A DNA stretch of 64,000 nucleotides from Campanula takesimana (GCA_026119855.1 JAOWBW010001588.1:186001-250000), one strand, 5' to 3'. Shown: positions 1 through 11,552, counted from the stretch's first letter. Numbers and translations are program-made. Notes: a model not told the origin generated them from the sequence alone.

Positions 1-292
1 CATCAATCTTCTTCCTCCCTCTTGCAATTTGTTCTTCTTCTCCCTTTGGCCTCCTTGAATAATTGGAATGGTGATTTTGTCCAAGCATAGTTCATTTCGC
101 CGGATGGCTCAAGTGCGGAGTTGCATCCGGTTCATCCGTTTTATCCTGGGAGAAAAACGCCCGTTGAAACCTCAAACACTCGTAGAGAGGGGGATGGATT
201 AGTCTTAAGGAGAGTGTTTTCATACGACTCGGATACAATAGACGAAATACGGTTGTAACGTTTATTTTCATACTTTCAATTATTGTTGTATA

Positions 293-522
293 CTCCCTCC
301 GTTCCAAGGAAGTTGCAACATTTTGACATTTAGGGTATTTCACAAAAGTTGCAACAATCCAAAAATGGAAGCTTTTTATTACTTTTATAATCCTCCACGC
401 ATTCTCTTTCCACCCCCACTAATTCTCTCTCTTCCTCTCTACCTTTCATTCTTAATATAATATTATATCCTTAATTTCTAAACTCCAAAGTAAATGTTTC
501 AACTTTTCTGGAACGGATGGAG
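293..522. mobile_element. Stowaway-like MITE (Tc1/mariner-derived)
   Basis: A 230-bp non-coding element starts with CTCCCTCCGTTCC and ends with an imperfect inverted copy (right end read on the minus strand: CTCCATCCGTTCC). It is flanked by TA at 291-292 and at 523-524. The similarity runs inward for about 35 bp (AAGTTGNAACATTT on both arms). The CTCCCTCCGT terminus and TA target duplication are the hallmarks of plant Stowaway MITEs. It has no coding capacity. Confidence 0.9.
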
Positions 523-1122
523 TATTGTATTTCTATATGTAATCGTTTTCCTTTTGATATTTACAAGATTTTATATAAAAATCTTAAGACTAATTCGCTT
601 GTTGAGAAAGGATTGCAGATTACATGATTCTTGTAGCGTGGTGGCTACGGGAGAAAATCTTGAAAAGAGACAAACGATTGAAAAGAAGCAAATTTCCAAC
701 ACAGTTTTTCCATGACCAGCTGTGGAAAAATAAAAATTATCGCTTCGTGCACCGTTGGATCGGGCCTAAATATTTTGAACATGTTCACGACTCATAGGAG
801 AACGTTCTATACGGTTGAGATTGGATTCTATAACGTGGAAATAAAAATAAAAATTTCGGAACAGAACAGTTTCGTGAATTAAAAACAATTTCTTACCACT
901 TGTTTAATGAGATTAACAAAGATGGAAAGATTGATGCTTCGTGACATCAACTAAGTTTCAATTGTTGTATTTACTAGTTAAGGCTCTGCATCTTCTAGTG
1001 GAAATACATCATGTGATATGTCTCTTATGGTTCATTTCGTATGAATCATAGTGAAGAGATTGGAAAGTTCATTGAAACTAAGAACATTGGAAGATTAAGT
1101 CTTTAACGTTGCATTGACAAAT
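523..1122. other. AT-rich intergenic sequence, no gene recognised
   Basis: No long open frame, splice-consistent gene or terminal repeat was found. The stretch is AT-rich and leads into the hairpin array that follows. Confidence 0.5.
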
Positions 1123-1440
1123 ATAATAGGTCTTCTTAAAAAAAGTTTTTAAAACCTATTATTATCCATGGTGACAAAGGACACAAAAATTAACATGATA
1201 GGTCTTCTTGAAAGAAGTTGTTAAATCATATTATTGTTAATAGTAAGTCACAAAGATGAAAACAATAGAGTTTCTTGAAAAAAGTTGTTGAATTCTATTG
1301 TTGTGAACTCACAAAGACTAAAACTATAGGGCTTTTTAAAAGAAGTTGTTAAAACCTAATGGTGAATGAGTGACTAATATCATAAAGATAAAAATAATAG
1401 GACTTCTTGAAGGAAGTTATTAAATCCTATTGTTGTTGAT
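1123..1440 (+). repeat. Tandem array of about five inverted-repeat units
   Basis: Five degenerate units spaced about 62-72 bp apart each contain an outer inverted repeat around a CTTCTT-GAA-GAAG-like inner repeat. Clear arms are ATAATAGGT with ACCTATTAT (1123-1131 and 1154-1162), AACAATAGA with TCTATTGTT (1261-1269 and 1294-1302), and AATAGGA with TCCTATT (1396-1402 and 1425-1431). Units 2 and 4 pair poorly. Arm sequences differ between units while pairing is kept, which suggests selection on a folded transcript at some time. The parent element is not recognised. Confidence 0.6.
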
Positions 1441-3802
1441 GATGACAAATGACACAAAATATTTAGAAGGATGGCTTCTAAAAGAATGTGCATTTTTTGA
1501 ATGAGAATGTAAGTTTCTCTAATTTAGAGGTACTCCAAGATGAGACCTTTAACTTTTGAATTATTAATCTCTAATAAATTACATTAAGGAATTAAGAGGT
1601 TTATTAAAATCGGTTGTTACAAGAAATAAATTGTGAAAATTCTCTTATTGAATTAACAATTTATTATTGGAGTAAATTTTCTAATTAAGTTAGAGAATTA
1701 AACTTGTAACAACAAAGTTATAATTTGGTGTTTTATTGTTAAAGTTAAAGCCAATGTTTTGGAGAAAACTCCTTGTGTAGAGACATCTCTGGTGAAATAT
1801 GGGTGTTCCAAGTATTTTGGTCACCATCGTGAGAAGTTAGATAGTTTTGTTGGCCTCAACTTTAAGTGGAGGCAACAAAAGAAGTTCTACTTAACCACCT
1901 AGAACTTAGTGAGGTTTCTTAAGAAAGATCCTACAAAGTTGGTGAAAATGAGACGGATGTTTAAGCCGTGAATGCAGTTAAAGCATGTGAATTTCTTTTG
2001 CCGGAACTATATACTTAACGGATTTTAGATTCGTTATATAACATATATAGTTCCTAAAAAAGGAAAGAATTGTTTGAGTCTTTGAACTATAAAATAAAAT
2101 TGAGAATATTGGTGCAGTGAAATTCATTGTAAGCCGTTTCTTGATTTTAAAATAGTAGACTCTATAAACCGTACAAAGTCAAATGAAAGAATTGAAATAG
2201 TCTTTCATGAAATTCATGTCAAATGGATGGTGTTAAGAGAAATTCTCAAGTGACTGAAATAATTGAGAAATTACTTTTCACTTGGACAGAACTCAAGAAG
2301 CAACTCAAACATAATGAATTGAAATGCTTGATATTCATCTTTTTGTTGAAAAAGAGAATAGAGCCCGAATAAGAAGTAGTGTAACATTTCTTATGACGAA
2401 AACAAATGTGGTGGAGCATATTGAAATGTTTAAGGCAAAGACAAAGTTGGTCAAACTTGGTCTAAAGTCAAACTCATTTGAAAAGTCAAACTTGTATGAA
2501 ATCTCAAACTTGTTTGAAAAGGTTAAACATATACCTTGTGTCTTGAGAGACAAAGGTAAATGTCATCAATGATGATATCATGATTTTTGAATAAATGAAA
2601 TGGAAATTGTATCAACCGATGGGTTGAGTTAGTGATCAATAATGAGAATATGTCTCTCTACTTAAATCACAATTCCTCATTCAAAAAGAGATTCAAACAA
2701 GATGTGAAATATGTAGTGGACTAAATCATCATATGTTAAGCATAATGATGTTTTGTGATATGTATAAATTGTTCACACGCATGGTAATAATAACAATGTT
2801 ATTGTTACATATATTAAGTGTTGTCTCTTTGAATGGAGAAGTTGGAAAACAACTTAACAAAGAGATGATGAGGATGAAACACTAATGAGTGTGTGTATAA
2901 CAAGAGTTTGTACACAAAATATTCACTTTGTGTGCTATTATCAAATGGTGCTAATGAAGAAATGACAGCATTATTGCGATATTTAGGACTAACCCAAAGA
3001 TGTGGGGGTGAGTCTATTTTGGAAAATAAATACCTATTGAATAGGTTACTCCAAGAAAACAATGTAAATTCCATATGAAGTATAAAAACGTAAGCCTATG
3101 TAAACTTGTGAATGTGAGGGTAGTTCGCAAATAAAATGACCTAATTTCTCCCCTGTAAGTGATTTTTCAAAAAATGTTAGTACCCTCACTCATGAACACA
3201 ACTCCTCATACACCCCACGCTACTTCTCCACATCCACCTCCACCTCAAGCCATCACCAGTACCACCACCTTCCCCCTCCCACCCCGGGTTAAAATAAAAA
3301 ATAAAAAAAATACTCATATTAAAATTACTTTTTAACAACTTCCCCCACCCCCTCACGGTCATTTTTTTCTCATATCGATTTTTTCCTCATTTGAAAATAT
3401 TTTTCGGAAAACATGTTCTTTAAATTTACAAACAACCGGAAACATGTTTATTTCATTTTTCTAAAACATTTTCATTTTTCGAAAGTCGTTTGACGCAAAA
3501 CTTACGGAGTCTAATATTCAAGGTTTTTCTGCTGCTCAATCTTATAACAACTGAACTAGCTTAATACTCCCACTAACCCTTTTTTTTATAGTTAAAATAT
3601 GAATTTTGACCAAACAATTAAGGCAACTCATGAAAATGTAACTTTGGATATTTCTACTCACCCGTCAGTTGGTTATGTAATTGTATGACTAAACTCACCT
3701 GACTGTTTATACGTTCGAACTGACCTAACTACAAAATCCAAGTCTACACAGACTTTGAATCTTAATTCACCGTTAGTATGTACAGATCAACGTCTTTTTT
3801 GC
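1441..3802. other. AT-rich intergenic or degenerate repeat sequence
   Basis: No conserved protein could be recognised. Local direct repeats of AAGTCAAACT type occur at 2450-2520. A purine-rich tract followed by GTGGGGGTGAG at 2995-3010 resembles a retroelement polypurine tract, but no matching LTR could be traced. I do not assign a gene. Confidence 0.4.
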
Positions 3803-3805
3803 TTA

Positions 3806-4189
3806 GACCATCTCCAACGGTACTCTAAAACTCCAAATATAGAGTAATGTTTTACTCCAATGGCACTCTAAATATTGCTCTATTAATAGAGCAACTCTAT
3901 CACTTGCTTCAAATTTGGTGTAAGGGATAGTGCTGCGCTATCCCGTTTTTCTTCTTCTTTTTATTTTTAAATATCCGTTTTTTGTTTTCTTTTTGATATA
4001 TATGAAAATATTTTACAATATAAAATTATATAACCTACTATTATTTATATATGTGAAACAATAATGAATATTGTTACTATATTCTTATTTAGTATAAGAT
4101 TTGAAGCAAACTGTTGGAAATATTTAGTGTAAAAATTGCACTATTATAAAGAATAGTGCAATTTTTGCACTAAACTGTTGGAGATGATC
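3806..4189. mobile_element. Harbinger/Tourist-type MITE
   Basis: A 384-bp non-coding element has terminal inverted repeats beginning GACCATCTCCAACGG at the left and, read inward on the minus strand, GATCATCTCCAACAG at the right. It is flanked by TTA at 3803-3805 and 4190-4192. A 3-bp TTA/TAA duplication with 15-bp or longer inverted ends fits PIF/Harbinger-derived MITEs. Internal sequence repeats ACTCTAAA and TAGTGCA motifs and has no open frame. Confidence 0.8.
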
Positions 4190-4192
4190 TTA

Positions 4193-4989
4193 GTAAACCT
4201 TAAAACCAACTGCTAGTGAAACCACCTTGCCAGCCACCAGTGCATGCCATTCCTACAAGGCTACAACACGTCTACAAGGAGAAAAAAACCACATAACGTT
4301 GTCAACCCAATAACAAAGATTGAAAAATTTAGACACATTAGAACATGTAAACTTTGAGGGGCCCGATTGCATACTGTCCCGGAATAAATGTCATAGTTTA
4401 CGAGTTAATGTTTTTAAGCTTTTAGTTATGTTTTCATGATTGCCCCAATCAATTCATATGAATAGAGTGACAATTCCTATCGCATTGCAATGTTTGTGCC
4501 TATTAAAATAGGTAATATAGAAAAATAACCAAATTTCATAATTCCAACTTAGGGATGGACCACATAACTTAGGGATGGACCACACCAGAACACCCAAAAA
4601 CAACTCTTAAACAATTCAACTACTCCCTCAAAATTTGTAACCCCCTTTTGGAAACTCAACACAACTTAAAGCAAAAAACGAAACAAGGTACGGAAACCTC
4701 GATTAATCCTCATATTATACTATTATAACCACTATTTTACACTACCATTATTTATATTATGTAACCAAGTTATAGTTGTTAAAAAAAAAAAAAAATACAA
4801 AGCCCTCACAAAATTCTTACAGCTTTCCCTGCAGACTTTGGTACTAAACTTAACAGAGCTCTCTCTCTCCCCAGACAAGTCCACATGCAGAGCACAACCA
4901 TAGGGCCATGGACATGTAAATAGACAATTAACCAACCTCATGTGCCCTCCCTCCTTCTTCCCCATTTTACCCCTCATATTTCTTCAAAT
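4193..4989. other. Intergenic sequence, 3' flank of the HIPP gene
   Basis: No coding sequence recognised. It holds a short direct duplication, CTTAGGGATGGACCACA, near 4550-4585 and an A-run near 4779. The right end should contain the 3' untranslated region and polyadenylation signals of the minus-strand HIPP gene, but I could not place them exactly. Confidence 0.45.
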
Positions 4990-6750
4990 TTACATTACAG
5001 AGCATGCATTTGGGTTTTCATCACTAAACATTTGTGGTGCTGGTGGGTATGCATAAGATGTTTCAGCTGCAAACCTTGCTGGGTAAACTTGATAATTTTG
5101 TGGGTAGTAATAGTAAAACTCATTCTTCCTCAGCTCCACCACTTTCACATCTTCTTGATCAGCCGCCTCCCCATCATCACCTCCGCCGCCACCTCCTTCC
5201 TTCTTCTCATCTCCTCCGCCTTCAGCTCCTTCCTTTTTCTCATCCTTCTTTTCGCCTCCATCTTCGCCTTTCTTTTCATCTTTGCCCTTTTCTTCTTCCT
5301 CCTCTTTCTTCTCCGGTGGGGGTGGGGTGGGTCTTGCTTCACAATCACTGCGTGCTTGCCGGTTCTCTTGTACACATATTCCACCAGGTTGGCTGCCCCA
5401 AATGTGCCTTTCACCGTCACTTGAGAGCTCTTTAGATCTGGCTCTGCACTTTCCACCCCTACACCACACACACCAACATCATCAAAAGTTGGCATCTTTA
5501 ATTGATTTCATCTTTGAATTATTAGGATTGTGTGATTCATGATTTATGTAATCAATTTTGGATTTGAGAAAGCCCTATCGAATTGTGGTAATCAAAAAGT
5601 GAGAATTGACTTGAATTTGATAAAATTATGAGAATCTCAAGGAAATGAATTCTATATTCCGATGTACAGATTGTAAAAGATTACTCCCTATTCAATTATA
5701 ACGCCTCTTTTGATTTTGATTAATACTTTAGATTCAAAAAGTAATACTCTTGTTTGCTAAAACGGGTAGTTGACAAAACAAAGGAATCAAGTCATCCGAG
5801 AATAAAATTGAAGCAATCAAATTAAATACGTAAAAGAAAGAAAAAAATAAAATAAAATAAAAAGCGCACACACACGAACACAAACCTTTCATTCTGAGAA
5901 TGCGTTTCCTGATCTCCTGAGCACAAGCCTCACAATGCATGTGTGCTTTCAAGACCACCGTTATCACCTGAGGCTGCAGTTCACAAAATAACAAACACAT
6001 GACCTCAACACCCACATCAAATTCTCACCAAATTGAGTAAAAACAATGAAATCCAAAAAGAAAAGTAAAAACAAAAAAGCTTACAATTGAAAAAAAAAAA
6101 AATCACAAACCTCCTCTTTCTTCTCTTCTGGTTTGGGTTCTTCTTCCTTTTTGGGTTCGTCGGCCGGCGGTTTGGGTATCGGAGAGAGCAGCTCAACTTG
6201 GCGGTGACTCTTTTTCTGGACCCGTTCAAGAACTTTGAGGGGATCTGCCTTTTCTCCCTTCACCACAACCTTATGTGTCTTGCAATCCGTACTCACATCT
6301 TCCACCCCTGCACATTCATCTCAATTTTCGACATTCCTAAATCAAAATTTATCGGCAAAAAAATATTTATTCTAGAATTAAAATTGAACCTTGGAAGCCT
6401 TTGAGGCAGCGGCGGACTTTCCTGGCACATCCTTCGCAATGCATGAAGACTCTCAAAACAATCTCTTGGGGAGGAGGTGGCGGCGGTGGGTCTTTCGATT
6501 CTTCGGTGGCGGCTTTCGGCTCTTCTTCTTTCTTGCCGGTGTCACCGCTAGGCTTATCAGCCGGTGGTTGCTCGGGTTTCTTTTCTTCATCGGGTTTTTT
6601 GGCTGCTTCTTCGGGTTTCTTCTCCTCCGGCGGTTGCTGTACTTGCTGGATTAAACAAAGAAGACATAAAATTAGTCGTCGAAGGAGATACGATGAAGAA
6701 TCGAAAAAAATAAATAAATAAATAAATTGATTAAGACAGACCTCGCCCAT
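4990..6750 (-). CDS. Heavy-metal-associated isoprenylated plant protein, two HMA domains (HIPP7-like), with one frameshift
   Basis: Five exons on the minus strand fit GT-AG rules: 6742-6750, 6390-6645, 6111-6307, 5886-5973 and 4990-5458. Exon 1 encodes only Met-Gly-Glu. The protein has a Lys/Glu/Pro-rich start, HMA domain 1 with metal-binding MHCEGC, HMA domain 2 with MHCEAC, a long acidic Glu/Lys/Gly-rich region, a Tyr-rich stretch and the C-terminal CaaX box CSVM. Splice phases join both HMA domains cleanly (each CxxC half is followed by a GVE- half after a phase-1 intron). HIPP proteins bind transition metals through the CxxC cysteines and are prenylated on the CaaX cysteine, acting in metal homeostasis and stress responses. 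Oddity: the second HMA domain and the acidic tail are in different frames; one C appears to be missing in the proline-codon C-runs at 5315-5331. Without it the gene would lose its CaaX box. Family assignment is strong; the first-exon acceptor has close alternatives. Confidence 0.88.
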
Positions 6751-6793
6751 TTGAAATATTCGGCTGGTGTAGAAAATGAGAGAGATATGGGAT

Positions 6794-6804
6794 GGATATA
6801 TAAA
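6794..6804 (-). promoter_or_regulatory. TATA box of the HIPP gene
   Basis: The minus strand reads TTTATATATCC here, 44-54 bp upstream of the HIPP start codon at 6750. This leaves a short leader and fits a plant TATA box. Confidence 0.6.
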
Positions 6805-7042
6805 CTGATAAGCTTAGGAGGAGTGAGAAATTAAGCTTCTACTTTCTCTTTCTTTTTGTTTCTCTCTCTTCAACTCTTCCAAAACGCACACGGAGAGAAG
6901 ACTCTGGTAATGGTTATTCTTTTGTGAGTGATTTTTGGGTAAATGTTAGTAGTAATTTATCATGACCATATCAGATCTAGACTGAAGGAGTACTCATTAT
7001 CGTCATCAGCCATTTGACATGGCGCTCTAGTGGGCTTGCTGG

Positions 7043-7048
7043 CACGTG
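7043..7048. promoter_or_regulatory. G-box CACGTG upstream of the HIPP gene
   Basis: A perfect CACGTG (in GGCACGTGCA) lies about 290 bp upstream of the HIPP start. G-boxes bind bZIP and bHLH factors and are common in stress- and light-responsive promoters. A regulatory role here is inference. The rest of 6805-7489 shows no other feature. Confidence 0.35.
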
Positions 7049-7489
7049 CACTATGGCGTCCTACTCATACACTCATTGTCCCTTCCAATCAATTTGATCA
7101 TCTTAATTCAACAATTAACCTTGCAATCAATTTCTTTTTGGAGTTTCATTTGCCAATCATAAATGGACATTAACCTTGGAAGTTATTCTTGGAATTAATC
7201 TTGAATTAAAAGAATTATAATTCAATAAAAAATGGCAAAAACTATCAACTAGTTTTTCCATTCTTTTCACATGTGAGACAAACTCACATTTCCAACTTCC
7301 ATCCATTTATTTAAGCTATAATATTTTTATCATCCAATCTTCAAATTGAACAAATAAAAATATCATTTTCATGTTCTCTCACGTAGAATATGAACCCACA
7401 ATAATCTTTGTCCAACGACAAACGATTCTTCCAAGGAAATGTACACAATTTCCTTCACACACAACATATTTTTCCAACAACGAAAACCC

Positions 7490-7735
7490 ACCATGCATTT
7501 TTTTACTCTATAGAAGGCATTTTGCATTATTACAAGAGGCACTTTTTAATATTAAGGCGACACTTGTTTTAGAACTTAAAAAAACTCGCTTGACACTTAT
7601 AAAAAATCACCACACTTTTTTACACTATAGGAGGCATTTTGCAATACTACAGGAGGCACTTTTTAATACTAGGGCAGGCATTTGTTTTGAAAAATTGAAA
7701 AACCCACCAAACACTTGTTGACAATGTAAGAGACC
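7490..7735. repeat. Two-copy tandem repeat, period about 118 bp
   Basis: Two adjacent diverged copies share TTTTTTACTNTATAG, GGCATTTTGCA and AGGCACTTTTTAAT in the same order. A related partial copy appears on both sides of the LTR insertion at 7892-8094 (GGCACTTTG near 7753; GAAGGCACATG near 8116), so the repeat field predates that insertion. No coding function is evident. Confidence 0.6.
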
Positions 7736-7877
7736 TTTTTCAATATTCAAAGAGGCACTTTGATATAGTAAGACATGCAGTCTTAAAACTACCACTAAAA
7801 GTGTAGGCTCCCACCGTTTCTGCGGTGTAGCACTTTGTTCTGCACAGCACTTTGTTCCACATTTCTGGCCGGGACCC

Positions 7878-7889
7878 GCTCTGATACCA
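7878..7889 (-). other. Primer-binding site for initiator tRNA-Met (minus strand)
   Basis: The minus strand reads TGGTATCAGAGC two bases after the end of the LTR at 7892-8094. This is the standard plant primer-binding site complementary to initiator tRNA-Met, and it fixes the orientation of the LTR as minus. Confidence 0.8.
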
Positions 7890-7891
7890 TT

Positions 7892-8094
7892 TGTAACGAC
7901 CCGAGCCCGCAAGCCTGACCCGCTACATAAGCACCACAAACTGGCCCACTGAACACAAATATCTGGGTCCACTTAGCTTACCACAGGCCCACCCAAAAGT
8001 TCATGGATGTTATTGGTGCTCAATAGTAGTTTTGTGAGCTTATAAGTATCACAATAAACTCCCACACCTAGCCGATGTGGGATGGGGTATTACA
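7892..8094 (-). mobile_element. Short LTR of a TRIM-like or truncated LTR retrotransposon
   Basis: A 203-bp segment reads TGTAATACCCC to GGTCGTTACA on the minus strand, with TG/CA ends and short inverted termini, and is followed by a tRNA-Met primer-binding site. It contains the CACATCGGCTAGGTG-like block common in short plant LTRs. No second LTR or coding sequence is visible downstream on the minus strand, so it is a truncated element or one whose remaining parts have decayed. Confidence 0.7.
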
Positions 8095-9204
8095 ACAACA
8101 CACTTTGTAATATTAGAGAAGGCACATGATAATATATGAGAGAAGACAATTGGGAAAAACATGTTTTTCCTTGGCCTTAGCTTAGTGTAAAAACGCGTTT
8201 TTCACAAAACCGGCTCGTCAATTTTTTTAATAAATTTTGTAAAAAAATAATTATAATTTAGACTTGAAATCAAATAAGATCCTTCCAATTTAATTTTGAA
8301 GTTGTTTTTCCGCCACATCAGCTCTTGAAGTTAAAAGTATTGATCAATTCAAATCTTTTTGGCAAAATTCATGAAAAATACAGTTAAAATACATGTGTCA
8401 TAGAATACAAGTGACTAAAAAACATGTTCAAACCCAAACACCATTTCCAAATTCAACACACTTCATTACTCATCTCACTAGCCAAGCCGTCAGAATACCA
8501 CCTTCGGAAAAACAGGCGAAATCCACTACACCACCTCTCTCCCACCCATCACCTTCTCCTTTAATTTTAAAATCCCTCCTCCACCCCCATCTCACCTTCC
8601 ACACACAGTTTCTCATTTGAAGTCCAAATCAATTCATAATCTTACAATCATGTTCAACAAAAATTCTTACCCGAAATCAATAATTTCAAACCCTTGTACA
8701 AAAGAATCAACCATTTCTAGCTCATACAACTTTAAAATTATTTAGATTTCACTTAAATCAACAACTTCAAATATTTCATTTTGAAAATTAACCCACCCTA
8801 CAAGAGCATACGAGATCCACAGTTTACAAATTCACGGCACAAGGGTTGTTGAAATCGCTTCACGTATGATGATTGGGTTCAAAGTTGAAGAGATGGTGGC
8901 CGGCGGAGGATAGTGGATTCGATGGTAGAAAGAGAAAGAGATGAGAATGTAATGAGTATGCGGTTGACAGTGATGTTGGCAGGTGACAGTTTAGACAGGG
9001 GACGTAAATGATAGGGAGAATAAAGTGGTGGGGGACTGCGATGGTGGTGGTGGCAAGGGCGGCGGCGGCGGTGGGTTGGTTATGGAGAAGTATGATACGA
9101 AAACGACGAACTAGGAGGAAGGGCTCAAGTATTCCTTTCTTTTTTTTTTTGTGAATCTATATACAAGGCATATTACATACAAGGCACCAATAATGGCAAA
9201 ACTA
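8095..9204. other. Intergenic sequence, no gene recognised
   Basis: No protein family recognised in any frame. The left part continues the 118-bp repeat field. A G-rich stretch at 8880-9120 with GGTGGC and GGCGGCGGC runs could be leader or promoter DNA of an unseen gene, but nothing supports a call. Confidence 0.4.
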
Positions 9205-9490
9205 CCCTCGCTGTCGTGTGCAAAAGACGACTTGAAGGCTTTGTGTCGTGTGAAACACACGAGATATACCAAATGTATAAGATGTTAAGTCGTGTTCAAT
9301 TATACGAGTTGTACATACTCTGTCGTACATAGACACACGAAATAAATGTAAACAAGTCGTGTATATTTTATAAGACAGACCGTGTCATACATGTCGTATA
9401 TAATAACACGATATAAGTCTATATCTCGTGTGTATGCATACGACATATCAAAATGAAGGTGTTCTTCGATGATTTGCAACACGATGTTAA
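9205..9490. repeat. Clustered TCGTGT/ACACGA motifs in both orientations
   Basis: Roughly a dozen copies of GTCGTGT, TCGTGTG, ACACGA or CGACAT-like words occur in about 280 bp in alternating orientation, including an inverted pair TCGTGTG-AAA-CACACGA. This resembles subterminal repeat regions of CACTA or MULE transposons. No transposon terminus could be found. Confidence 0.45.
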
Positions 9491-9993
9491 TGATACGCAT
9501 ATGCTATGTTATATTATTGAATTGTGTTGTTAATTGAGCAAAATTTATACACTTATACATGACAAGGAATGATGGATAAATTTCCAAGTAATAAATACCT
9601 AGCAAGCGCACTAGTTACCGTAGTAGTAACGCGCGAAAGCGAGGGTCGATCCCACAGAGACTTGTTGGAAAGACAAGTAATTTAATTAGTGCAAACGAAC
9701 CAAAGGGGGTTTTTGATTGATTTTGATTACCTAAATTAACTACAAAACAATGAAAATAAATTACTAAATTAAAGATCACTAAGCAAACAAGGATTTAATT
9801 CAAGATTACGAAGATTCACAGATTGGGGTTCACAACTATCTCCTCTCTATGCTATTTTATGAAAAGACTATTAAACTTGTTCAAGAAATCGTTCACTTAT
9901 TTAAGAGTTGGGACGGTCTGGTCACCGGATTGCAACCCTATTATTATCTCTATGTGAAATATTCCGTTAGGTCAACAACACGCAAAAACAATT
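9491..9993. other. AT-rich flank left of the assembly gap
   Basis: No gene recognised. The block at about 9587-9665 (CAAGCGCACTAG, GCGAGGGTCGATCCCACAG) looks like a dispersed plant repeat, but I cannot name it. The open frame that runs into the N block is not evidence of a gene. Confidence 0.35.
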
Positions 9994-10093
9994 NNNNNNN
10001 NNNNNNNNNNNNNNNNNNNNNNNNNNNNNNNNNNNNNNNNNNNNNNNNNNNNNNNNNNNNNNNNNNNNNNNNNNNNNNNNNNNNNNNNNNNNN
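9994..10093. other. Assembly gap of 100 N
   Basis: Exactly 100 N, the usual placeholder for a gap of unknown size. The nested elements to the right require their left halves to lie here or further left, and the sequence immediately left of the gap does not contain them. Confidence 0.97.
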
Positions 10094-10292
10094 GAGCTCA
10101 ACACCGAGACCTGTTGATCAAATATATGTTTAGGACATAGAATTGCTTAATTCCCAATCATAGTTATCACTTAGGATCCCCAATTTATTAGAAACTTTGT
10201 AAGGTACTCTTAGGATTCTGGTGACCAGCACAGGTGTATTCCACTCTTCAAACAAGGCAAACCAGCAAGAGGAAGCAAATCAGCAGACCAGT

Positions 10293-10354
10293 AAACAAGT
10301 TGCCGATCAACTTGCTAAACAAGTTGCCGATCAAACTCCATTATCAACTTGCCG
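10293..10354 (+). promoter_or_regulatory. TTGCCGAT iterons in the Sirevirus U3
   Basis: AAACAAGTTGCCGATCAA occurs at 10293-10310 and again at 10317-10334, a 24-bp period, and CTTGCCGATA follows near 10347. The first copy with its right flank forms an inverted repeat (CAAGTT...AACTTG). All lie about 360-420 bp upstream of the LTR TATA box. The same words recur in the 3' LTR near 26355-26410. Confidence 0.6.
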
Positions 10355-10711
10355 ATATAGAAAAACAGTATGTACTGTCAGTCAGGTTACATCTTTTCAT
10401 CTTAAAGTCAACCTTGCTGATTGTCCCTGTCCCTTCTTACTGTTTTATCTAAAAGTAGTTTACCTGCTCTGTAATGATTGTTGCGCCGTCTGACACATAG
10501 CTACTTTTAGCTATACTCTGTCTCTACTTGCTTTTTGCAGGTAACCGGTTGAGACAAAGGGGTCTTTACCCATCAGACTTTTGCGAGCATGCGTGTACCA
10601 CATATCTTCGTCATTAATGCTAAAGATACCGCATTTAATGCTCCTAAACTACCCAGCTGGATATTCATATTGCAAGCCTTCTTCTACAAGACTCAAGACA
10701 TTTACTCCTCT

Positions 10712-10720
10712 TATAAATAG
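10712..10720 (+). promoter_or_regulatory. TATA box of the Sirevirus LTR
   Basis: TATAAATAG in TCCTCTTATAAATAGGGA is a good plant TATA box inside the 5' LTR. The 3' LTR keeps it near 26767. Confidence 0.65.
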
Positions 10721-11491
10721 GGACTTTGGAGCATTTAAAGAAGGTTGGTGAAATTAGAGCATTGAAGAGAGTTTGAATGTTTTTGAGTATTCATTAAAGA
10801 CTCAAACATTCTGTGTCCATATAATCATTAGATCATTTAATAGGACATACACTTGTGCACCAACTCAAACAACATTGTTAGTATTCCCGAACTAGATTAT
10901 ATAAGGAATACGTTGTTTAAGTTATTCACACACCCACCTGAGTGAGATAGTTCTCTTGAACTTGCCGCTCAAATACACTTGGTCAGAATTGTTTTACGAT
11001 CCATTAGAAATTTCTAGAACTTAGTCTTTGTATACCGCAAAGCCGTGCTTGTAATAGACTAGAAAAAAAATCTAATAGTACTCTTAACCCAAATCCAAGT
11101 TCTGACCAAACTTGGTAGAGGACGTAGCAGTATTTACACTGTGAACCTCTCCAAATCCCTGTGTCTCTGTTGCTTACCTTATCATTGCCGGTTGGAATTC
11201 TATCACCGGCAGATTGCATATGTTCGTACTGATTCATTGTAATTTCACTGACCATCTCTTGAAACTTCATTGAAATTTTAGAAACAACTTTGTGTTAAAC
11301 TAAGCTCTGAAAATCTTTTATACACTGATTTTGTGTGAGTTAAAACTAAGTCATATTTTACCCGCTGCGCTTACTGATAATAGTTTGCAAACTGTTAAGT
11401 GACTTTGCATTTAAAAAGTGTTTCTTTGTAAAAGTTTTAAAAAGCTATTCACCCCCCCTAGCCTATTTTTCCTACCAATTGGCCTAAGAAT

Positions 11492-11503
11492 TGGTATCAG
11501 AGC
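11492..11503 (+). other. Primer-binding site, initiator tRNA-Met
   Basis: TGGTATCAGAGC lies 2 bp after the 5' LTR, the normal position and sequence for a plant copia primer-binding site. Confidence 0.9.
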
Positions 11504-11552
11504 TGGAATTTTGAAAGAAATTTCCAGCTTTGCAGCTTGTATTGCCGATACC

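Larger units (their letters stand above)
10112..11489 (+). repeat. 5' LTR of the Sirevirus
   Basis: Nearly identical to 26164-27553. It starts TGTTGATCAA and ends CCTAAGA, where the 3' copy has CCTAACA. Most differences from the 3' LTR that I could see are single-base indels in short homopolymers. It contains paired AAGTTGCCGATCAA iterons at 10293-10334 and a TATA box at 10712. Confidence 0.92.

Noticed and set aside
4942..5542. Plus-strand open frames of 86-160 codons opposite the HIPP gene
   Set aside because: They are low-complexity Leu/Phe/Ser readings of the reverse complement of the Glu/Lys-rich HIPP tail and have no independent support.
9849..10133. Open frame crossing the N block
   Set aside because: It is open only because N codons cannot be stops; both ends are unrelated sequence.
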